From positions 1 through 59,209 of the forward strand of contig CAYSLA010000002.1 of NCBI GenBank assembly GCA_964431685.1: DNA of 59,209 nucleotides, given 5' to 3'. Source of the DNA: CAYSLA01 sp964431685 (GTDB lineage Bacteria > Armatimonadota > UBA5829). Shown here piece after piece: positions 33,840 through 47,536 of this stretch. Each line of letters opens with the position of its first letter. Position 1 is the first letter of the stretch. The notes under the pieces were generated by a model. The model saw nothing but the letters and a program-made list of their open reading frames with translations, was not told the origin of the DNA and did no database searches. The translations under genes were made by a program, and so were the position numbers.

Positions 33840-36800
33840 ATGAGGGAAATCCAGCATCAGACCAAGAGAGTCACGGACGCCATCGACATTCCAAACTTGG
33901 TCGAGATCCAGCTCGATTCCTACGACTGGTTTGTCAAAGAAGGGCTAAGAGAGCTTTTTCGCAGTTTCTCGCCGATCTACGACTTCACAGGGAACCTGTC
34001 TCTCGAACTACTGGACTTCCAGCTTGGCGAACCAAAGTACACGATTCCGGAGTGCCGGACGCGGGACGCCACATACGAGGCCCCAATAAGGGCCACAGTC
34101 CGGCTGACTAATCAGGGCGGCGGCAATGAAGTAATTGAGTCCGAGGTATACCTTGGCGATTTGCCGCTGATGACAGACAAGGGCACATTCATCATCAATG
34201 GCGCTGAGCGGGTTGTGGTCAGTCAGTTGGCCCGCTCGCCGGGGGTCTACTTCAAGGACAACCTCGACTACTCAGGGCGGTTGCTGTATTTTGCCACCAT
34301 CATCCCCAGTCCGGGGGCGTGGATTGACGTCGAAACCGACGCCGAGTACGTTATGCACGTCCACATCGGTCAGACCCGCAAGTTCCCCCTGACCACTCTT
34401 CTGAGGGCTCTTAACCATCCCGAGTTCCCTATGGCGCAACCAGCGTCAGAGGCGCTTCCGGCGGGTGACGTAGTTGGCCGGAAGCTCGCAGCCGATGTTG
34501 TGAACAAGCGTAACGGTGAAGTGCTGTTCTCAGCCGGCGATGTTGTCGACGAGAAGATGGCCAAGAAGCTTCATTCGCTCCATATCGAAAAAGTGGAAGT
34601 GGAGATGGATGGGCACGCCAGCGGAACCGATATAGAGATACTGGAGTTGTTCAGTACCAGACGCGTTTTGACGGAAGTTAACGCCGAGACGGTTCGCGGG
34701 TGCCGTCCCACACACGACATAGTCGACGCAAAGAGCGAAAAGGTCTTGGTCAGAGCGGGTACCAGAATTGACAATGAAGAGATGTGCAAGCGCCTCGAAA
34801 AGATGAACCTTGCCACTCTCGAAGTATACGATGTCAACAGGTTCATCGATGCCACCCTCAAGGAGGACTCTTCAACCGATGCGGAATCCGCCATACTCGA
34901 CCTCCACAGGAGGATAAGGACGGGAGACCCGGCAACCCACGACTCCGCGGTTACTCTCATGAAGTCCTCGTTCTTCGATACGCGTCGATACGATATGGGC
35001 AGAGTCGGGCGATACAAGATGAACAAGAAACTCGGGCTGAACCTGCCCGAGTACGTCCGGTGCATAACACGCGAAGACATCATCAAGATCGTTCAGTACG
35101 TAATCGGCCTTGCGGATGAGGGCTCGCTGGTGACGCACTACGTTCCGGCGCACCTTGCCAAGCGAGTCACTGAACTGGAGGATGCCGTCAAGAAAGCCTG
35201 GAAGGAGGCTTCAGACGAAGACAAAGCCTATGGTGGCGTCGCCTGGACACATGTTGAGGCACTTGATTTCCTGAAGAAGGCCGGACTCGGCGAAGTCTTC
35301 ACCGCGTCCAGGCTGAAAGAGGTCCGCAAGCTTCTGGACCTCATCCCGAACGGCAATCGTCTGGTGTCCGACTCTCCGGCCGAACTCTACGCCGAGACCG
35401 CGATCAGGCTGGCATCGTGCTCTACCGATGACATCGACCACCTGGAGAACAAGCGAATCCGCTCGGTTGGTGAGCTTCTGCAGGACCAGTTGCGGCTCGG
35501 ATTCCTGAGAATGGAGAAGGTGGCCAAAGAGAGGATGACCAGTATGGACACGGAAAACGTGATTCCAACGGTCGTTCTTTCGGTCAAACCCATCTCTGCC
35601 AGCATAAGGAGCTTCTTCGGGTCCAGTCAGTTGTCTCAGTTCATGGACCAGACTAATCCACTCGCTGAGCTTACTAACAAGAGACGGCTTTCTGCTCTGG
35701 GACCAGGCGGTCTAAGCAGGCAGAGTGCCAAACTCGAGGTCCGAGACGTCCACCATAGCCACTACGGCCGTATATGTCCGATCGAAACCCCGGAAGGTCC
35801 GAACATCGGTCTGATCGGTTCGATGGCGGTGCACGCAAAGATCGATGACTATGGCTTCTTGAGGACTCCATATCGTGTCGTTAAGAACGGTAAGGTGACC
35901 GACGAACTGCGGTATATGTCTGCAGACGAAGAGACTCAGGAGTATGTTGCGCCGGCCAGCACCCCGGTTGATCCGGAGACCGGCGAGATAATGCCTGCCA
36001 GCGTAGTCGTTCGCAATGAGAACACCTACCCACAGGTGCCTTCCAACAAGGTAACATACCTGGAGGTCTCACCCAAACAGACCATGTCCGTGGCTGCTTC
36101 GCTGATTCCGTTCCTGGAAAATGACGACGCCAACCGCGCGCTTATGGGCTCGAACATGCAGAGGCAGGCTGTGCCGTTGCTCAGAGCCCAGTCTCCGATT
36201 GTGCGAACCGGCATGGAGGCCAGGGCTGCGAGGGACTCTGGAGCCGTGATTGTCTGCAAGCGTTCCGGTACAGTCCGGGTGTCGACCGCGGCGCGAATTG
36301 TGGTCGAATCCGCTGAAGACGGGACTATGGACGAGTACGATCTCATCAACCTGCTGCGCTCAAACCAGGGCACGTGTATGACGCAGAAGCCTCTGGTGAA
36401 AGTAGGTAAGCGCGTTCGCGAAGGTGAGATTCTGGCGGATGGATGGTGCACCAAGGAAGGCGAACTGGCGCTGGGACAGAATATTCTCGTTGCGTTCATG
36501 CCCTGGAACGGCTACAACTACGAGGACGCCGTGCTGCTCAGCGAGCGGCTGGTGAAGGATGATGTCTATTCATCCATTCACATAGAAAAGTATGAGACCG
36601 AGGCCCGCGACACCAAACTGGGTCCGGAGGAGATCACCCGGGATATACCCAATGTTGGCGAAGACGTGCTCAAGGACCTGGACTTCAACGGCATCATCCG
36701 CATCGGCGCGGAGGTTCGCCCTGAGGATGTCCTGGTTGGCAAGGTGGCTCCCAAAGGACAGGGTGAGCTGACTGCCGAAGAGCGGTTGATCATCGCGATA

Positions 36801-38361
36801 TTTGGTAAGAAGGCGGAGGAGACGCGCGACGTTTCGCTGCGAGTTCCTCACGGCGAGACCGGTACCGTCGTGGATGTCAAAGTCTTCTCGCGCTTCAAGT
36901 ACAGGTGTGTTCAGTGCGAAAGGATCATGGACTTCTCCAAGAAGCCGGACAAAGAGCTTTGCGAGCACTGCGACGGCGAACTGAAGCGCGAGCCTGGCGA
37001 TGAACTCAACGCCGGCGTCAATCAGCTTGTCCGGGTCTATATCGCCCAGAAGCGCAAGATTATGGAAGGCGACAAGATGGCTGGTCGCCACGGAAACAAG
37101 GGAGTCATATCCAAGATACTCCCTGAGGAGGATATGCCCTACTTGCCGGACGGGACTCCGGTGGATATGGTCCTCAATCCGCTGGGTGTGCCTTCACGAA
37201 TGAACATTGGTCAGATACTTGAGACCCATCAGGGACTGGCTGGACGAGTGCTCGGCTGTCATTTCAAGAACCCGATCTTCCAGGGCGCAACTGAGAGAGA
37301 GATACTCGCAGACCTGGATGTTATGGTGTGGAAGCTGCGGCTGGGCGTTCTGCGCAAGTACCTGAAAGAACTCGGTCTCAAGACCGAGGTTGCTACTGAC
37401 AAGCAGATCGAGAGCACGATCCGGCATATCCTGGCGGGCATTCCGGAGACGCCGGAGGATCAGATGGAGGCTCTTGTTCAACCGATAAAGGCCCTCTACT
37501 CCGGTGCGCTCGACGGCGTTAGGGACGAGCTCAAACAGACGGATGCTGCTACACTGGAGCTGATAAGCTCCAAGTTGGCCGCGCCGCCGGCTGTGGATGA
37601 TCCTGAGGCCGTAGCCGAGGCCGTTTCCGAACAGCTTCGCATACGAATGAAGAAATTCACGGCGGCCAAGAAGTCGGCGGCCAATCTCGATCTGGACGAT
37701 GTCGAGAGGAGCATAGAGTCGCTGGATGAGCCTGCTCTGCCGTTTGCGGGCGCATCGGTGCCGAACGACTTTGACTTCGATTCCATTATCGAGGCCATCG
37801 ACAGAAACGTGCGCAAGCGAAACGGCTTCAACGAGAACACGGGCAAGTGCACTTTGTACGATGGTAGAACAGGTCAGAAGTTCAGTCAGGACGTTACTGT
37901 TGGGCAGATATACATGCTCAAGCTTGCGCACCTGGTTGAGGACAAGATACACGCTCGATCGACGGGACCTTACTCCCTTGTGACCCAGCAACCGTTGGGC
38001 GGCAAGGCTCAGTTCGGTGGACAGAGGTTCGGAGAGATGGAAGTCTGGGCGCTGGAAGCTTACGGCGCGGCCTACACTCTGCAGGAAATCCTCACGATCA
38101 AGTCCGACGACGTTCAGGGCCGTGTGAAGACCTATGAGTCGATTGTGAAGGGCGACAGCATCATGGAGCACGGAGTGCCCGAGTCGTTCAAGATCCTCGT
38201 GAACGAACTGCGCAGTCTCTGCCTGAAAGTGACGGTGGAGGACGAGCGTGACCGGGTGATCGACCTTAAGGACGTCGAGGAGGAGCTTTCCGAATGGCGT
38301 GATGGCGGCGGTGGCGTGCCGAAGCGTCGGAAGAGAGTTCTTGAGCTCAAGGAGGACTTTG

Positions 38362-38369
<8 letters not shown>
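33840..38369 (+). CDS. rpoB: RNA polymerase beta subunit RpoB
   Basis: RpoB forms half of the transcription active centre and the rifampicin pocket. The 1509 residues are longer than usual. The fork and rifampicin region reads FFGSSQLSQFMDQTNPLAEL and then NKRRLSALGPGGL. KMAGRHGNKG and the C-terminal GGKAQFGGQRFGEMEVWALE are standard. Two inserts stand out: residues about 200-330 hold two copies of a roughly 45-residue beta-rich repeat, and residues 1023-1044 hold four Cys (C-x2-C-x14-C-x2-C) of zinc-ribbon type. The stop overlaps the rpoC start by 8 bases. Confidence 0.98.
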
Positions 38370-42705
<4,336 letters not shown>

Positions 42706-42737
42706 CCTGTATCAGTTGATTTGCAGATCAGCTAAGA

Positions 42738-42764
42738 GGGGACTGTTCCTGGTGAACGGTCCCC
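42738..42764 (+). terminator. Rho-independent-like terminator after rpoC
   Basis: GGGGACTGTTC pairs with GAACGGTCCCC (one G-T pair) around CTGGT, then CTTT. It lies 33 bases past the rpoC stop. Confidence 0.7.
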
Positions 42765-42785
42765 CTTTCCATTTGAGCGGGTGCG

Positions 42786-42814
42786 TTGACAACTCGCGGA
42801 TCGTGTGCTAGAAT
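42786..42814 (+). promoter_or_regulatory. Sigma-70 promoter of tRNA-Leu(CAG)
   Basis: TTGACA, a 17-base spacer, TAGAAT. The tRNA begins 25 bases after the -10 box. Confidence 0.75.
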
Positions 42815-42838
42815 AATACCCGCTGCGATGACTCCCGT

Positions 42839-42924
42839 GCCCAAGTGGCGGAATGGCAGACGCGCGTGGTTCAGGACCACGTGAGAGCAATCTCGTGGAG
42901 GTTCGACTCCTCTCTTGGGCACCA
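42839..42924 (+). tRNA. tRNA-Leu, anticodon CAG
   Basis: The 7-bp acceptor stem GCCCAAG/CTTGGGC closes an 86-base tRNA with an encoded CCA end. The anticodon stem GTGG/CCAC encloses TTCAGGA, so the anticodon is CAG and reads CUG. A long variable arm (GAGAGCAATCTC) and T-arm GAGGTTCGACTCCTC are as expected for leucine. Confidence 0.96.
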
Positions 42925-43156
42925 CAGACCTCGGCCTTGTGCAATCCCGTTACGCCGCTGGCCCATCGGACCATTCGCGAGTTTCGCCACTTCGCACTCG
43001 ATCTCCACGCTGCAGACACTTCAGGCATTTCAGGCTGAAGCACTAACCGAGTGTGAGCTAGATGGACCGCAGCCCTGTACGTGATGATGTAGCTCCACAT
43101 TTGTACGCAAGGCGGTGCGCTCCACGGGGAGCACTACCACGCTGACCGGCAAGTTC
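42925..43156. other. Non-coding stretch between the tRNA and the gap
   Basis: I see no gene that I can support. A minus-strand frame reading NLPVSVVVLPVERTALR runs out of the gap and ends at 43030; it could be the end of a gene lost in the gap, or chance. Confidence 0.4.
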
Positions 43157-43256
43157 NNNNNNNNNNNNNNNNNNNNNNNNNNNNNNNNNNNNNNNNNNNN
43201 NNNNNNNNNNNNNNNNNNNNNNNNNNNNNNNNNNNNNNNNNNNNNNNNNNNNNNNN
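43157..43256. other. Assembly gap of 100 N
   Basis: Exactly 100 N, so the real size is unknown. In related gene orders rpmE often precedes DUF1385, so it could lie in this gap. Confidence 0.95.
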
Positions 43257-43279
43257 GAGTTAATCGCGGTTGTTTGCAG

Positions 43280-43321
43280 GAAGCGATTGGAGGGCCGATC
43301 GGCGTTTTCATCGCTTCTTTT
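43280..43321 (+). terminator. Terminator or attenuator just ahead of the DUF1385 gene
   Basis: GAAGCGAT pairs with ATCGCTTC around a 22-base loop that has its own GCCGATCGGC palindrome. TTTTGTGTGTGT follows. It ends only 11 bases before the ATG, so it either terminates an upstream gene lost in the gap or attenuates this operon. Confidence 0.55.
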
Positions 43322-43332
43322 GTGTGTGTAAT

Positions 43333-44331
43333 ATGGCAGATTGCAACAAGAACTTCCACTACGGTGGGCAGGCGGTTATCGAGGGTGTGATGATGCGCGG
43401 CCCGAAAGATTTTGCCGTTGCCGTCAGGCGGTCGGATGGTGAGATCGTGCTGACCACCGAAAGTGTCGAAGGCGTGATGGGTCGCTTCAAGTGGCTCAAC
43501 AAGCCGTTTCTCAGAGGAACTCTCGCGTTGATCGACTCCCTCGCGCTTGGTATCAAGGCGTTGAAGTTCTCTGCCGACATAGCGATGAAAGATGCTGCCG
43601 AAGAAGACGCCCGGAAGAAATCAGAGTCGTCAGGGCAGCAGCCCGAACCGGACAAAGCTGTCGGCAAAGTGAACGACGCCGTTGTTGGGGTCACCATGGT
43701 CCTGGGCCTGGCGCTGGGGTTCGGCATCTTCTTCTTTGTTCCGATACTTCTCACCCGCTGGGCTTTCGGCCCTGCGGATGTGCAGCTTGAAGGCTCGATG
43801 AGGTTTGCGAGAGCGTTGTTTGAAGGCGGTTTGAAGATCGTTCTGTTCGTCGGATATGTCAGCCTTATCTCACTGATGCCGGACATCCGCAGAGTTTTTC
43901 AGTATCACGGCGCAGAGCACAAGACCATTAACGCCTACGAGTCCGGCGTGCCGCTCACGGTGGATGATGTAAGCAAGGCCACAAAAGTGCATGTTCGCTG
44001 CGGAACCAGTTTCGTGCTAGTCGTGCTGCTGATAAGCATCCTGGTGTTCATGTTCTTGCCGTGGAACAGTCTTCTGGCTCGTTTTGGCTACAAGATTCTC
44101 CTCATGCCGCTTGTGGCGGGGATTGCCTATGAGATCATCAAGTTCGCCGGCAAGAGGAAGGAGTCTGCGCTGACCAGGTTTCTCCTGCTGCCTGGGCTGT
44201 TGATGCAGAAGATCACTACGCGGGAGCCTGAGCCGTATATGATGGAAGTTGCCATAAAGTCTCTGCAAAGTGTAATGGACAAGCAGGAAGTCGAGTGCGC
44301 CGCGGAAGAATCCCACGATTGTCAACAATAA
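43333..44331 (+). CDS. DUF1385 membrane protein (YqhQ family)
   Basis: The family has no settled function. The 332 residues begin FHYGGQAVIEGVMMRGPKD and later show QYHGAEHKTINAYESG, the two strongest family motifs. About four membrane helices are seen (MVLGLALGFGIFFFVPILL is the first clear one). The ATG at 43333 has a poor ribosome site. It starts the operon with prfA and prmC, an order shared by many Gram-positive and related genomes. Confidence 0.9.
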   Translation: MADCNKNFHYGGQAVIEGVMMRGPKDFAVAVRRSDGEIVLTTESVEGVMGRFKWLNKPFLRGTLALIDSLALGIKALKFSADIAMKDAAEEDARKKSESSGQQPEPDKAVGKVNDAVVGVTMVLGLALGFGIFFFVPILLTRWAFGPADVQLEGSMRFARALFEGGLKIVLFVGYVSLISLMPDIRRVFQYHGAEHKTINAYESGVPLTVDDVSKATKVHVRCGTSFVLVVLLISILVFMFLPWNSLLARFGYKILLMPLVAGIAYEIIKFAGKRKESALTRFLLLPGLLMQKITTREPEPYMMEVAIKSLQSVMDKQEVECAAEESHDCQQ

Positions 44332-44334
44332 GCC

Positions 44335-45402
44335 ATGTTCGAGAAGCTTGAAGAAGTAGAGAAGAAATACGTAGAACTGGAAGAACGGCTTTCTGACCCC
44401 GAGATTGTCAAGAATCCCAACGACTACAGCCAAGTGGCAAAGTCTCATTCCGACCTGACTGAGATTGTCGGCAAATGGCGAGAATACAAGAGTGTACGCC
44501 GGCAGCTTCAGGAGACTGCGGCAATGCTCGAAGAACGGCTTGACGAGGAAATGCGAGCCCTTGCCCAGGACGAGTTGAACGAACTCAAACCCAGTCTCGA
44601 GCAGCTCGAGGATGATCTTCGCGTGATGCTGCTTCCGAAAGACCCGAACGACGACAAAGATGTCATAGTGGAGATTCGCGCCGGAACGGGCGGCGAGGAG
44701 GCCGCTCTGTTTGTGGGCGATCTGCTGCGAATGTATGTTCGCTATGCCGAGCGAATGAAGTGGCAGTCTGAGCTTATGAGCAGTGTGGAGACCGGCATCG
44801 GAGGCTACCGGGAGGCGGTCCTGGCGATCAAAGCGAAGGGTGCCTATAGCAGGCTCAAGTTCGAGGGCGGGGTTCATCGAGTGCAGCGGGTGCCTGCAAC
44901 CGAATCCAGCGGGCGGATACACACGTCTGCCGCCACCGTCAGCGTGCTTCCAGAGGCGGATGACATTGACGTCCAGATAAACCCTGACGACATCGAGATA
45001 GATACCTATCGTTCTGCGGGGGCTGGGGGGCAGAACGTACAGAAGAACGAAACAGCGATCCGAATCGTGCACAAACCCACTGGGATCACGGTTACCTGCC
45101 AGGACGAGCGAAGCCAGCTTCAGAACAAGTTGCGAGGTATGCGCATACTTCGCGCCCAACTCTTCGAGCGCGAACAGGTGGCACAGCGCGCCGAGATGGA
45201 CTCCGCGCGGCGATCAATGGTCGGGTCAGGCGACAGAAGTGAGAAGAGCCGCACATACAACTATCCGCAGAACCGCGTCACCGATCATCGAGTGGACCAT
45301 ACCATATATAACCTTCCGGCGTTTATGGATGGTGACTTGACCGAGATGATCGACCGTCTCATTGCTGCTGACCAGGCCGAGAAGCTGAGAGCGTCCGTCT
45401 AG
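44335..45402 (+). CDS. prfA: Peptide chain release factor 1
   Basis: RF1 releases peptides at UAA and UAG. The catalytic GGQ is in GAGGQNVQKNETAIRIVHKP at about residue 232. EIRAGTGGEEAALFVGDLLR and HRVQRVPATESSGRIHTSAA are standard, with the tripeptide anticodon region PAT for RF1. It starts 3 bases after the DUF1385 stop. Its glutamine is methylated by the product of the next gene. Confidence 0.97.
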   Translation: MFEKLEEVEKKYVELEERLSDPEIVKNPNDYSQVAKSHSDLTEIVGKWREYKSVRRQLQETAAMLEERLDEEMRALAQDELNELKPSLEQLEDDLRVMLLPKDPNDDKDVIVEIRAGTGGEEAALFVGDLLRMYVRYAERMKWQSELMSSVETGIGGYREAVLAIKAKGAYSRLKFEGGVHRVQRVPATESSGRIHTSAATVSVLPEADDIDVQINPDDIEIDTYRSAGAGGQNVQKNETAIRIVHKPTGITVTCQDERSQLQNKLRGMRILRAQLFEREQVAQRAEMDSARRSMVGSGDRSEKSRTYNYPQNRVTDHRVDHTIYNLPAFMDGDLTEMIDRLIAADQAEKLRASV

Positions 45403-45406
45403 GACG

Positions 45407-46261
45407 ATGCGAACACAGACGATATCTGACCTCGTGCAGGTTGGATCAGTTCTGCTTCAGCGCGCGGGCATTGAAACCGCACTATTGGACTCCCAACTGC
45501 TGATGGCCCACGCCCTTGGCTCCGGCAAGGTGGCTGTGATAGCGCGAGGCACGGACTCTGTCTCGGGTGAACAATGTGCAAGTTTTCTCTCACTACTTGA
45601 ACAGCGGGCACAACGTGTTCCCCTGGCGTACGTTACGGGTCACTGGGAGTTCTACGGCCTGGACCTGCTGGTGACAGAGAGTGTGCTAGTGCCCAGACCT
45701 GAGACTGAAATCCTGGTTGAGGAGGCTCTCCGGCTGCTGGAGGGACGCGAGGCTGTAGTCCTCGATGTGGGCACCGGAAGCGGCGCCATAGCTGTTGCGT
45801 TGGCGAACTCAACCCCGTCGCTGGGGGTCTATGCCGTGGATATAAGCCCCAATGCTTTGAAGGTTGCTGAGGCTAACGTGTCGAAGTATGGTCTGGGGGA
45901 TCGTGTCACTGTGCTTCTTGGAGACATGCTTGAGCCAGTGGTTGGCCTCGGTTGCAGATTCGATGCGGTGGTGAGCAATCCTCCCTACATTCCGGTGGGA
46001 GAGCTGAGTTGTTTGCAGCCGGAAGTCTCGAAGTATGAGCCGCGGGTCGCCCTTGACGGTGGTGTTGACGGTTTGGAGTACTACCGCAGGTTGTTTGCGG
46101 GAGTTGGGTCACTGCTCAGGGATGACGGCTTCGTCGCGGTTGAGGTGGGACTGGGGCAATCCGGAAAAGTCTCGTCGATCGCTCGCGGTGCAGGATTCCG
46201 GCTGACGAGAATGGTGTGCGATCTCGCTGGAATAGAGAGAGTAGTGGTGGTTACAAGATGA
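45407..46261 (+). CDS. prmC: Release factor glutamine methyltransferase
   Basis: PrmC methylates the GGQ glutamine of release factors. The SAM-binding motif is VLDVGTGSGAIAVALANSTP, and the catalytic NPPY motif is in VVSNPPYIPVGE. The N-terminal helical domain recognises the release factor. The 284 residues are normal. It begins 4 bases after prfA and ends in an ATGA overlap with the next gene. Confidence 0.96.
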   Translation: MRTQTISDLVQVGSVLLQRAGIETALLDSQLLMAHALGSGKVAVIARGTDSVSGEQCASFLSLLEQRAQRVPLAYVTGHWEFYGLDLLVTESVLVPRPETEILVEEALRLLEGREAVVLDVGTGSGAIAVALANSTPSLGVYAVDISPNALKVAEANVSKYGLGDRVTVLLGDMLEPVVGLGCRFDAVVSNPPYIPVGELSCLQPEVSKYEPRVALDGGVDGLEYYRRLFAGVGSLLRDDGFVAVEVGLGQSGKVSSIARGAGFRLTRMVCDLAGIERVVVVTR

Positions 46262-46914
46262 TTGTTCTGAAGACCGACCCGTTGCTGCCGGATGATGCAT
46301 CCATTGCCGTTGCCGCGGAGGCTTTGAGGCGGGGGGACCTCGTCATTTTTCCTACAGAGACGGTATACGGCCTTGCCGCAAGCGCCTTTGACCCGACAGC
46401 CGTAGAGCGAGTCTTTGAAGCGAAGGGCCGCAAGCCGGATCATCCTCTGCCAGTCCAGATTCCGAACGCGGGCATGCTGGACACGGTGGCGGAACAGATA
46501 CCGACTTCGGCGCGGATTCTGGGCAGACACTTCTGGCCCGGACCTCTGACTCTGGTCCTGAAGCGCAGTCGTTTGGTGCCTGACATCGTTACAGCCGGCA
46601 GCCCAAACATCGGCGTTCGCGTTCCCGACCACGCCGCGGCGCTCAAGCTCATTGAGATGGTAGGATCGCCGATTGTAGCGACCAGCGCCAACGTCTCCGG
46701 CCAGGATGCGCCGACCACTGCTGAGGAAGCCATTGACGCGGTCGGAAAGTGGGCGGCGGTGGTGCTGGACTCGGGGCACGCGCGCATAGGTGTTGCTTCG
46801 ACGGTATTGGATATCACCAGCGGTACTCCTCGCGTACTGCGTGCCGGCTCGATTGACATAGATCAGATACTTGCAGTATTGGAGGAGGGAACGCAAGATG
46901 ACGACGACTATTGA
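46258..46914 (+). CDS. tsaC: Threonylcarbamoyl-AMP synthase (Sua5/YciO/YrdC family)
   Basis: The enzyme makes threonylcarbamoyl-AMP for the t6A modification of tRNAs that read ANN codons. GDLVIFPTETVYGLAASAFD and FEAKGRKPDHPLPVQI are family motifs. FWPGPLTLVLKRS and RVPDHAAALKLI follow. The 218 residues make it the short form without the Sua5 C-terminal domain. The ATG at 46258 overlaps the prmC stop. Confidence 0.94.
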   Translation: MIVLKTDPLLPDDASIAVAAEALRRGDLVIFPTETVYGLAASAFDPTAVERVFEAKGRKPDHPLPVQIPNAGMLDTVAEQIPTSARILGRHFWPGPLTLVLKRSRLVPDIVTAGSPNIGVRVPDHAAALKLIEMVGSPIVATSANVSGQDAPTTAEEAIDAVGKWAAVVLDSGHARIGVASTVLDITSGTPRVLRAGSIDIDQILAVLEEGTQDDDDY

Positions 46915-47425
46915 AAGCAAGAACCACTTCAGAGCTGCTGAACGCAAGTTCCTCACGCGGTCAGAGCTTGCTGAAGCGGTCGCCATGGACAAACTCAATG
47001 GTCTGAGTGTGGTTTTCACAAATGGTTGTTTCGATATCTTGCACGTCGGTCATATCCGCTATCTGCAGGATGCAAGAGCTCTGGGAGATAAGCTGATTGT
47101 TGCCGTGAACAGCGATGAGTCGGTGCGCAAGCTCAAAGGCGAGGCCAGGCCCATCATTCGCGAGAACGACCGGGTGGAGCTGCTGGCGGCGCTGGAGTGT
47201 GTGGATTATGTTACCATCTTCAAGGATGATACCCCGATCGAGACGATTCTTGCGGTGAAACCGAGCATTCACGTGAAAGGTGGGGACTACGAGGCTGAGG
47301 CGCTGCCGGAGACCCCGATTGTTCGCAGCGTAGGAGGAAAAGTCGTTATCATTCCGTTCTCGAGCACTTCTTCCGAGGGCTTCTCCACCACCAACATTAT
47401 TGGCAAGATAAAGCAAGCGACGTAG
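46898..47425 (+). CDS. rfaE2: Heptose-1-phosphate adenylyltransferase-like protein (RfaE2/HldE C-terminal type)
   Basis: The 175 residues match the stand-alone C-terminal half of HldE. They transfer a nucleotide to D-glycero-D-manno-heptose 1-phosphate. VVFTNGCFDILHVGHIRYLQ is the nucleotidyltransferase HxGH motif, and STSSEGFSTTNIIGKI is the C-terminal signature. This supports heptose use, hence an outer membrane. It starts at ATG 46898 inside the tsaC end, with GGAGGAGGG upstream. A hairpin repeat follows 16 bases after the stop. Confidence 0.9.
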   Translation: MTTTIESKNHFRAAERKFLTRSELAEAVAMDKLNGLSVVFTNGCFDILHVGHIRYLQDARALGDKLIVAVNSDESVRKLKGEARPIIRENDRVELLAALECVDYVTIFKDDTPIETILAVKPSIHVKGGDYEAEALPETPIVRSVGGKVVIIPFSSTSSEGFSTTNIIGKIKQAT

Positions 47426-47440
47426 CGGAATTAGATGTTA

Positions 47441-47470
47441 TGCTTCGGGACTGCTCTTCGTCCCGAAGCA
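47441..47470 (+). repeat. TGCTTCGG-family hairpin, copy 5
   Basis: TGCTTCGGGAC...GTCCCGAAGCA with perfect arms, 16 bases after rfaE2. It could act as the end of the long operon. Confidence 0.75.
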
Positions 47471-47536
47471 GGGCCGTTACGCCGGAACCGTCCGATCCGT
47501 CAGATGCCACATAACAGAACTGAGGTAATCAAGCAA

